Below, piece by piece: positions 54,736-64,000 of a DNA stretch of 64,000 nt. A program made the position numbers and the translations under genes. Below the pieces are notes generated by a model. That model saw only the letters and a program-made list of their open reading frames with translations. It made no database searches and was not told the DNA's origin. Source of the stretch: Membranipora membranacea (lineage: Eukaryota; Bryozoa; Gymnolaemata; Cheilostomatida; Membraniporidae); NCBI GenBank assembly GCA_914767715.1, contig OU612075.1:13452001-13516000 (forward strand), in the 5' to 3' direction. Numbering within the stretch: position 1 is the first letter of the stretch; the number at the start of each line of letters is the position of its first letter.

Positions 54736-57700
54736 ATGGGTGACTCACCAGATCGTATAACATCAGCTCCTACTGTACAGAATAACACAACGTCAGATAC
54801 AGAGGATGTGTTCTTACCTAGTAAATCACACAGCCACAACAGTCACAGCAGACATAGTATGCCCTTCCCCTCCCCCTCCCCCCATCTCTCATTATTAGCT
54901 GTATATATCCCACGTTTGCTTCTTTAATGGCCATATAAGACAAGCTGACCTAGAAACCTTTTACTTCCTCTTGATTTCCTGTTAGTGTGAGATTAATTCA
55001 TCAAATATGTCAGGACTCATATGCCAGGCTTCATGTTAGTAGAGTCCACTAGGCAGCCATTTGATAGCAGTGTAAATATAATTATATATATACATATGTT
55101 AGTTGTTGCCCTCTATCTTGTTTCCATTTGCTCCATGCGCAGATATAAATTTTATTTTCACTGATGATGGTTGACTGTCCCTTAAACACATAGGACAAAT
55201 ATAGCCATTGAAGCTGAATTATTTTTGGTGGCTTTTTTTGTCATAAGGCCAACGTTCTATGCATTGTAAGTATTTAAATTATTTTGCTTTATGCCATAAC
55301 TTGTAAATGGATCTATGTATGGTTCATCTGCTGATTTTCTATTCTCAAGGTCCAACACAGCGTAAGTCTTTAGGAGAAACAAGTAACGGGTTTGAGGGTT
55401 GGCCTCAAGCTGTGGAAACGCGAAGACCCAGCACTTTAATCAACTCATCTTACATGCCCAGGCTCACTGAAAACGTCGAAGGTACCCAACTTATAAATAA
55501 TTAATACATTGAAATCAATCATCATATTTCTTCATGGTAAATGTAACACGTTACGTATGTTACTTGCGTTAGCATTGAGTCAATATTTTGTCTTTTTCTG
55601 TAGAGGAAGTATCTGAAATGGTTCCTGATGATGAATCCATAGAACTTAATTTGTTACTGTTAGCTGAGAATGCCTCTCCAGCACGCTCTCGATCCACAGT
55701 GACTAAACCTTTGTCTCCGGCAGGTCAGTTATCCATCCTTGAAACCTGACAGCTCAGTACTTAGGCTTTGCCTATTTTTGGTATTTAAATTTACCTAAGT
55801 TCCCTTATTTACAAGGTTTTTCTTTTACTATGACCTACGATAATGATTTGAAACTCCCAGCAAGGGAGTTAGACTTCAGAAAAAAAAGAGGGTTTGTTAT
55901 GATAATGAAACACTTATGTTTAATGTTTGGTTGCTACAATATTTTTACCACTTAGTTATTTTGAATAATAGGATGATCATTTTTCTTTAAAGATAAAACT
56001 GAATCAGTACCACCAATCAAACCTCGAGCTTTCAACAGCAATGGAACTGTAGTGCGTGACCCATCAAAGACTAACAGGTAACACGGGGGGGGGGGGGGGG
56101 AGAGGCTTGGAATATCACTAATGCTAAAAACCTGGCAGCTTTTACTTCATGCATTAATTGAGTCCCAGTAGCAACATTCAAAAACCCAGCCAAGCTGCTT
56201 GACAAAAGATTACAAATGACAGCTATTCACAATTCTGAACTTGTGGACCAATCAAAGATGAGAAATGCGGTCCAGAAACCATACATAATAGCCACACGCT
56301 TGGTCAGGGTCAGATATGTCCCCGTCATCCATATAGTATATATCAGTGGTAATGAAGGCATTTTACTGAGAATTTTTATATAGATATCATTAATATCTTA
56401 CTCTGGTCAACTAAAATCATAATATATGGCTAGAAACGATAAACATAATACTGTATGATAGGCTGTCTGATGAGAACAGTGTTACACTGCTAGATGCAGG
56501 GGCGTTACATCTCCCGACCTACTCAGAAGAAGAGGAGGATGAGAAAGTCGAGCAACTCGGGCTACATCTAAATGAAACAGCTGACCGTCTAAATGAAGAA
56601 TACAAATCAACTCCACCAATAACTATGGAAAAACCATTTTCTCTGCAGGTATTTACTTTTGATGTAAGTGTGCTTTCATATAGCGACTCTGTGCCATAAA
56701 CATTCAGTACGACATTGATAACGAGCAGAGCGCTATAATAGTTTGATGTGATACTCTCAGGAATTACATGTAAGCAGGCACGATACAGCTAAATGTGAGA
56801 TGAGCCTACAAAGAACAATATGTTTAAAAATTTAAAACTTTGCCTCTATGCTGCATAGAAGAAAAATGTTTTGCCGAATATAATTTTCAATAAAAAATTC
56901 AAATTTGGCATGATTGACCATTGGGTATTTCTGCATATGACAGCTGCATTCAAATAGCAATGCAGAACCCCAGACTGATTTGTTTTGGGTGTTGCAGGTT
57001 TTAGTCAGTGCTGGAGATGTCAACCCAGGGCAATCTAAGAGTGACAGTGGGCTCGGCTCATCCGCAAGTAAACCCGGTAAGAGTATCACAAAGCACAGTG
57101 AGGAGGTGAGTGAGGTGGCAGCACCTGATGGGAAGAAGACGAGACCTGAGCGGAGGCAGACAATTTCTGAGTATCTCAGGGAGGCTGGTGGCTCTCAGCT
57201 TAACGGAGATGTCTTAGATGCAATAAAGACTCTTCAGGTACGGTGGATATTAATTTTTGGGATTAATGCTATATTGAGATACACTTGTTTCGTTGCCGAA
57301 AGGGTGTTACGATGATTCGTATACAATCAAGACTGAATATTAAAGGCTGAGAATGACGCTACGTGTTTCAAATAATAGCCATAATCTATTTACGAGTAAG
57401 GATGAGTAGCTCCCAAACGACCATGAGAGTTATTGCATTGAATTTCTCCCACACCTAACTAAATAAAATACTTGGAGTGAATACATCAAGTTATCGTTCT
57501 TGAGATAAAATTTACAAATCAGCTCATCTAAAATAACTAACATGGTCTTCTTCTGCAGTTTATATGAGAAATAAGTAAACTGTTTCTGTGTGATGTCATT
57601 ACAGGCGATAGCCAGTGAGGCTGACTCTGTTGGCTCAATAGAGGAGCCGTCGACTCAGCTAGTAACTGATTATATATACTGGTTATTAGAAAAGGTCAAA

Positions 57701-60700
57701 CAATATCAACAAAAGTCTCAGACACAGGACAAAACAGACGACTTGTCTACATCCAATCAGGTTTGCTCTTCTAATCTCTAAACAAAAACAGGTGAAAGAA
57801 CTGTCTGAATGCTTGACGGTCATAAAAAGTGATATATGAATGTAATCAGATCAACTTTGAGCGCTTACGAGGACCCTAATTATTCTAACCACCTCCTTGC
57901 TAGTGGATCAAATCATACTGCTTCAGTAACCAAGCAGGACCCAAAAACATGATTTGTTCATCGTGTTTGTTTGTACTTTACATCAATAGGTAACATTGAT
58001 GTCCGATACTACTGACATTGATCAGCTCAAAGTAGCTGAGTATGTAGACTGTGTGATCAGAGAGTCTATATCTCAGCTGGAAGAGGGCGGGTCACTAGAT
58101 AACTCAAAGCCTACAGACAGAGAGACTGGAAGAATATCGGCTATTTCTGAAAAGGTTCCAGATGAGTTTGCAGAAGAAGAATTGGTTCTACCTGGAGATA
58201 TTAACGATAAGCAGCTCAGCACATCACATCTGGTGACTAAGCTGTAAGTTAATAGTCAAAGTAATACAATGGGCCACAATGGCTCGCTCATCCGTTATTA
58301 CATGTATGTGGCTTTGCACGGACTGAGAAGTTTTTCATTGTCTCCACTTGGAATGCCTGATTTTCTGTCCAATGAAGTACCTGAAGATGATTTTGGTCCT
58401 CATTATCTGCTGGATCCAAGGACTCTTAAGTTAGTTGAGGGTTATGATCATTGAATCCATTCAAGCTCTTCTTCAGCAGATCTTGAAACTAACGAGCGGT
58501 TGTTTGCCCCCTTCATTTCTATCTTTGCTTTGAAAAATAAGTATAACTGTGCCTTTGTCGCCTCTGATTTACAAAGAACTCTTTAACTTTGATGGTTAAA
58601 ATAGCAAAGTCTGTTTCGGCCTAACATTTTAAAAGCCAGGCGCTCTGATCAATTGAGCTACCTCACCCTATTTTCATTTTTACAATATATTCATAGAGCT
58701 ACCGAAATTCTGTACCGTGACGTTGAGAGAAACAGCGATGGAGTTCATGTACATCTACACATCTACAACAAACCAGAAAATGAAACCACCAGATATAGTC
58801 AAGATGTAACCAGTCAAACCTCCCCTACCCCAACAGGTAAAGCTGGGGCTGTAAATACAACAACTGTGTTTTTTCGTGTGTTAAAGAGATAAAATAGGTC
58901 TGTGCATAGTATGCCGGGACATACCATCGCTAAATTATTCCCTATAAACGATGGTGTATGGTACGGAAGTATGAGGCACTCATTCACTTATGGAAATGGA
59001 AACGAAAATATGAATTAAAGCATCACCACTCTATTTATACTGTTTATTTTATGCTGTCATATCGTAAATTGACAGGTGTGTTTTGTATTGTATATTGACA
59101 GGTGTGTTTTGTATTATATATTGACAGGTGTGTTTCGTGTTCTAAGTGAGAAACTGGATGAGAAAAGTAAAGTTATATCTAGACAGGGTAGAGAATGTCT
59201 CAGACGATCCCGGGAAAATCTGGAGCAACTCAAAGATTACTATCAAACTCATGAGTGAGTGTCATTCTCAGGTCTCATATGGTAGTTATTGGAAGTTGGA
59301 CTTTGTACGACAAAGGACATCAGAATGTCATGGGTAAAAGTATTGCAAAACCTCAAAATTTTTTCTGCTGTGTCCTGCCAAGAACTGCCAAACTGCATAG
59401 TGAAAGTTATTACTGAACTAAATTGTCTGAGAAATAGTTGATGACACTAGAAATTTTCCCACGATTTGATAATAACATCTGCCTTACCTTATGACTTTGT
59501 CAGTCATTTGTGATGTCTATTGTTTAGGCGTGAACTGGTCCCAGTTGAAAAGTGGGAAGGCGGCTGCAGGCAATCTTGCCAGGTGAATCCCGAATCTGCT
59601 CAGAAGTGCGTGGATGTGTGCTCCTCTTTCGAGTGCAGAGGTAACATTGCCGATTCTATACTAACCACTACTAGGGAATCTGTTACATAATACTACTTGT
59701 ATTGACAGAATGCTTCTAAAAACAAGGATAGCTCATTTGTTCTGCACTTTAGCTGTGTTTGCAATACAGGGTGTTTCTTATCAATCAATATGTGCAAAAC
59801 TATTAAGTATGAAGCAGAGTTATCTATACCTTGAACTCCACAACCATAACATCATGGTTTTTTTCTCACGGCTGATGCCCTCAGTGTTTTGACCCTTTGC
59901 CGTACAGTGTCAGATAACTCCTTGTAGATGGATCTTGTGGTAGAAAACTCTCGTAGATCGATCTCGTTTACTCTTTTTTCGATCACTACTTTTAGGTTCA
60001 TCATGCCTGGTGGTACCCGGACCGACCAGAAAACAAAAAATGAAAGTCAGACGATCAATCAGAGAGCGGACATCCAGGTACACCCTTATCACTTAAGTCA
60101 GAACTTTGGTCACATTTTAAATGCTGTAAACATTCAAAGTACCATCATCGATGCTTCCCACTTCAAATGATAATTATGAATGTACCAATACACTCAGCAC
60201 TCAAGTCACAGATATTTATCAAACAATTATAAAAAAATCAAAACCATAAAACTGGAGTGTAAGCCAGTGGAAGAAAATTAATATTATAATAAAAAATAAC
60301 ACAAAATAATTGTTTACAGTTTTCGTTATGTCATAAACTACATTTGTCTTAGGTGTTTTCTGCGGTGACAGCCCTGTGAGTTCGCCTATCCTTATCCTAT
60401 TTAATATGGAGGTTGCTAAGACAGTTCACTCTCACATTTTTTTTTCACATTTATTGACAACAATCTTCATCATGATATTCTGCCGAATGTGCCAGAGCAA
60501 GAAAAAAAAAGTTAAATGTAATGCCAATAAACTAATGAAAGAAAAGATAAGAAAAATAGAAGCTATAGACCGTTTGGCTGAATACATAGAAAATGATTAT
60601 GTCTAAGACATATACTAGGAAATAGATGGATGTTGAATAGTTGTCTGAATGCTTTCAAATTGTTTTTAAGACTTGATGTGTCATATTATCTGTTACATTG

Positions 60701-62521
60701 TATTCAGTATGTGTTATCTGATGGTTGACAGGCACAGCTCGAGGTTATCCGAGTGCATGTCATCCTGCGAGTGTTTGCCAACAGGAGAGGAAGACGGGAA
60801 AATGATTAAGCGTAAAGGTATGCTGTCACATCTGTACATCTAACTCAGCCCATCATCTGAACAGCCAACAAACTGCTCTCTGCTCTGCTTTTTGAGCAGG
60901 AATATTCCAAAAGAAGCATATTTAATTTTGAAACATGGAGAAATTTTCAGTGGTACTTGAAGAGGCTCTCATTTCGCTGTTATCAAATTAACTAGATATC
61001 AGTGAAATCCGAATGAAATTTCATATATTTAATTAAACTTTTGATGTATAACATATTTTGTGTCATTTTAGACTGGAGTGCTGCAAATTGTGCAGCACCG
61101 ATACAGATTTACAGACCAGTTATAAACTCGCCAAGAAAGAAATCCAAACGCTCCAAACAGAGCTTTGCCATTCAGAAATACACGTCAGGTAATCATAGAA
61201 CCTCCAGTGTCATCCTTTTGTCACTCAATATGAACCACTTCACCACTTTCAACCCTTTTGCAGTGCTAAGCTTCCACTGTCTCTTCATTCATATATGTAT
61301 ATGTATATATATTATATACAATGTAATCGTCTTATTTTCAACTATATTATTCAGAACTCCTGTTAATTCAGACAAAGGACACCGGTCCTGTCAGGCAAAT
61401 TTCAACACATTTTAATTTCACATAATTCAATGTCAGAGGTTTTGAATTGAGTGGACTGCATTGTGTATTATAATATATATATAGCATATTGGTTAGCAGG
61501 AATACAGAGGCAGACAATTCTGTGGAATATATTACGTACAGAATATGATGAGATATACTCACAGGGCCGGCCATTAGTAGACTCTCTAGAATTCCTGAAG
61601 CGATGTCATCCCCTAACTTACACTATGGTGAGTTATCATATGAAACCCTTATATACCCTTATATACAGAACGAGATAAAGCTCATATGTAAAATTTAGTT
61701 TTTCCCCATGAATGCAACATCGAGGACTTCTATTGGACCGTATAAGTATAACGATTTGGTTTTATCAGGTGGTTTTAGGGCACCTCATTATCATAGCACA
61801 TTGTGAACTTTTCTCTAGAAAATCTTTAATTGTTAGCCAGGTCAAACTGCTTCCCACTTTCTGATGTAGGTCAACTTTTACCTCTTCTTGGTTAAGTGTC
61901 CTCACATACACAATAATACCCTGATATAGACGAAAACTAACGATTTATTCCGCGCAAAATCTTGTAACCTCAGATAATAACTTTTAGGGTATTAGTGAAC
62001 TCGGGGTCTTTCTCTGCCACACAACCCATTACACCCCCCCTCTTCTCCCTCCAAGCGCAACCATTGTCATGTGATATGACAAATATAGGGAATTTAGGAT
62101 GTAAGCATACTGTAAGTTATGTTGGTACATTAACTGTGTTGGCCCCAAGAACATAGGTGTTATGGTATTTTTATGTTTATGATGTTATGTTCTCATCTTA
62201 TTGTCTCTATTTCAGAGTCCGTTGGACCGATATGTCTACATTTACATCTATAACCTGAGATTTGATGAGTTGTATGAGGAGCGTTATGGTGATGTATCTG
62301 TCCTGTCTCTTGCCAGTCATTACCTTGTAGAACCAGTGTTACATTTAGTCAAGACGTTTGCATACACACCAATCAAAGGAACCTGCAGTCAACATTCGGG
62401 TTGTGAGGACGCCGTCCCTCAGTATCAGTCTTCAAACTGTGGACAGCAGGCTTACAGGAAGCTTGCAGAGCAATGCATCCATGATGAGCATTATCCTGAT
62501 CAAGAGTATTATAACTGGTAG
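54736..62521 (+). CDS. Unrecognised 797-aa protein, 16 exons, amphipathic helices and Cys-rich segment
   Basis: Phase-consistent exons: 54736-54856, 55350-55481, 55604-55723, 55993-56077, 56462-56648, 56998-57237, 57605-57760, 57990-58243, 58697-58836, 59128-59254, 59528-59640, 59996-60077, 60732-60817, 61072-61188, 61500-61627, 62216-62521. The N-terminal third is Ser/Thr/Glu-rich and probably disordered. Two similar helices follow, 'VTDYIYWLLEKV' (about residue 314) and 'VAEYVDCVIRES' (about 362), whose hydrophobic spacing resembles PKA-RII anchoring helices. Then come a coiled-coil-like 'CLRRSRENLEQLKDYYQ', a Cys-rich stretch ('GGCRQSCQ', 'KCVDVCSSFEC', 'SECMSSCEC') with basic patches ('RKQKMKVRRSIRERTSR'), and a folded-looking aromatic-rich end ('DRYVYIYIYNLRFDELYEER'). 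I see no signal peptide or membrane helix. I do not recognise the family; AKAP-like scaffolding is a guess. Confidence 0.82.
58640..58672 (-). repeat. tRNA-like 5' half (degenerate) in gene 2 intron 8
   Basis: The minus strand reads GGTAGCTCAATTGATCAGAG followed by CGCCTGGCTTTTAAAATG, which resembles a D-arm (box A) and a Lys-type anticodon loop (CTTTTAA). The T-arm/box B side is not recognisable. It is probably a SINE or tRNA fossil. Confidence 0.35.
59069..59127 (+). repeat. Tandem 26-bp repeat duplicating the exon 10 3' splice site of gene 2
   Basis: The unit TTGACAGGTGTGTTTTGTAT begins at 59069 and 59095 and, as the true exon 10 boundary, at 59121, an exact 26-bp period. Each unit carries a usable AG acceptor. 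Reading from either upstream acceptor meets TGA within eight codons, so only the third yields full-length protein. Confidence 0.75.
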
Positions 62522-62569
62522 ATTTGAGTAGTGCATCATCTCGTATGAGCCGGATATTGCTTAGAAATA

Positions 62570-62575
62570 AAAACC
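62570..62575 (+). terminator. Gene 2 polyadenylation signal
   Basis: AATAAA lies about 50 bases after the gene 2 stop codon, the first such signal downstream. Confidence 0.65.
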
Positions 62576-62579
62576 GAAT

Positions 62580-63700
62580 AAGACTATGTTTCACTGACTT
62601 GTCGTGTTGTGCGTACTGTTTTATGCTTTACATCTCTGTCATAAATGGATCAGAAACGAGGAAAAAATACAATAAATAATTTTGGGAATATTACCTTAGC
62701 CTGTTTTATGTTGGACAAATAGGATCAGTGATTTTGCTGTAGATATTTTAGACTCTCCCACAAAAATAATTCTTGAGTTGGGGTTCATAACAGATAATAT
62801 CTCCTACCCCTGTTGATTACAACTAAAATCAAAAGAAAAGTCAGTCAACCCATCTACTTGGGTTTGAGACGGAGAACGATCTCACTCTGCTGACAGAGCG
62901 GCAATCATTGTTAAAGGAGGAACAAAAGCGCCAAAGAGAGCTCCGAATCCAGCGGGAGAAGTCTTGAGGGAGCTTATGCTGTAAGGTATAACGGTGGTGC
63001 AAGACCAATATATACATACATGTTTATGGTCTCGTCTAACCAGCCTACACCACCTTCCAAACATGATATTCAGTCATATCTTCAAGGTTTTAATGAGTAT
63101 CACGATTTTTATTGTGTAATATATACATACCTTGTAAATTGAATGTGCACATTCTGTAACATCATAGTACTCAAGTGCTCAATTTATATGGTTTTCCCCA
63201 AAATAATGTATTTGTCATACTTGTTATTGTGTTCAAAATGAGCTTACCATTCTGTCACATTTCATGAACTGTTTGGACTTCCTTATTTCCTCATGTGAGG
63301 CCAAGTTCTGCGAGATTGGTCTAAAAAACAACCAATTAGAATGTTACTAGCTAATGTTGTGTTGAGATAAAAAACAAGAAATAATTTGAACAATTACACT
63401 TATCCCTCCCTCTGATGTGTTTATCTCATCTAATCATTATCTCATCAAGGAGCAGAACTATGATAATTACAGCTGAACATAGACAGCCTATAAGGATCAA
63501 AACTCAATGAGCTGATCAAAAAGTAGCAGCTGCAAAATATGCTGAGTAATTTTTAGTGGATATACTTCTGACATGGACTGTGTGCAGGTTAAACAATATT
63601 CTTAATGTGAGTTATATTTTATATGCGCATAGAAACAACACAATACTGCGATGTCAGTTGAGAAAGGTTTATTTCCTTGCTGCTCTCTACTTCCAGAGAT
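62580..63700. other. Intergenic, with a possible minus-strand terminal exon
   Basis: The only hint of coding is minus-strand 63064-62882, ending in a hydrophobic segment ('AGFGALFGAFVPPLTMIAAL') before a TGA. An AG-ended acceptor-like site (CCTTACAG) lies within it. It could be the last exon of a gene transcribed leftward, but no preceding exon was identified. Confidence 0.3.
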
Positions 63701-63710
63701 TACTGATAGT

Positions 63711-63786
63711 CCTAACCTTTCTGCTCAGCCCATGTACTGCAGAGTCTCAAACCACTGTCCAGGTCTATCAGGACCATGTAGATGGG
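63711..63786 (+). CDS. Possible signal-peptide exon of a secreted protein, partial
   Basis: After a good acceptor (CTCTCTACTTCCAG), the frame reads 'RLLIVLTFLLSPCTAESQTT', like a signal peptide and cleavage site, and runs to a GTATGT donor at about 63787. The initiating Met would lie in an upstream exon or further 5' in the same frame, and the rest of the gene would lie beyond the window. No family can be assigned. Confidence 0.3.
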
Positions 63787-64000
63787 TATGTGTCACATCT
63801 ACTCATTACTAAATGTCAAATTCTCTTACCTTTTCCCATTCTTCACTCTAAATAGTGAATTACTCCTGTTGACTGTTGTCTCATCAAACTCCCTTGTATG
63901 TGAGCTTTGATCTTGTTGAGAAGACTGCCTGGGTCCTTTCACCCATTAGCAGACCAGTGATGGACATAGACAACTTTTACCTTTGATATTTACTTTTGAG

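Noticed and set aside
60376-60606. 76-codon plus-strand frame in gene 2 intron 12 with a Lys-rich end
   Set aside because: Exons 12 and 13 join in phase without it, and I found no splice sites that would include it without breaking the frame.

Overview
This window is eukaryotic DNA from an animal. It is AT-rich, its genes are split by short GT-AG introns, and every large gene I could assemble needs splicing. A Nup358/RanBP2 nucleoporin, secreted three-finger (Ly6/uPAR-type) proteins, tRNA-derived SINE-like repeats, MITEs and decayed retrotransposons together indicate a metazoan. The missing cyclophilin domain argues against a vertebrate. An early-branching invertebrate such as a sponge would fit, but the sequence alone does not settle it. 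I found no CRISPR arrays, operons or rRNA.

Layout. Positions 1-5967 are intergenic, with decayed retrotransposon pieces (a LINE reverse-transcriptase fragment and a Ty3/gypsy RNase H-integrase fragment), an inverted repeat and a triplicated 17-bp motif just upstream of the first gene. Positions 5968-53490 (+) hold one very large gene for a RanBP2/Nup358-like nucleoporin. I could assemble it as 47 coding exons with consistent phase throughout, giving about 2,996 residues: an N-terminal TPR/alpha-solenoid, a coiled coil with Q/A-rich tract, four Ran-binding domains, two RanBP2-type zinc fingers, three FG blocks, one SUMO-ligase-like internal motif, and a divergent PH-like C-terminus in place of cyclophilin.

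Intron 12 of that gene (13170-32074, about 18.9 kb) is far longer than its other introns. It carries a cluster of five antisense Ly6/three-finger genes; the four with a separate leader exon share a three-exon, phase-1 structure, and one of these has an in-frame TGA. The same intron contains a 1.84-kb TTAA-flanked inverted-repeat element inserted in a duplicated Ly6 leader/promoter, and a composite MITE that carries an antisense copy of RanBP2's own exon 29 with its flanking intron sequence.

Positions 54736-62521 (+) encode a second, unrecognised protein (16 exons, 797 residues) with two similar amphipathic helices and a Cys-rich segment. The last 1.5 kb may hold the start of another secreted-protein gene, which I cannot complete.

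Functionally, the RanBP2 gene is a housekeeping nuclear-pore component. The Ly6 genes look like a locally expanded family of GPI-anchored or secreted surface proteins that happen to live inside its intron. I see no evidence that the two are functionally coupled, although sense/antisense transcription through the intron could make them interfere.
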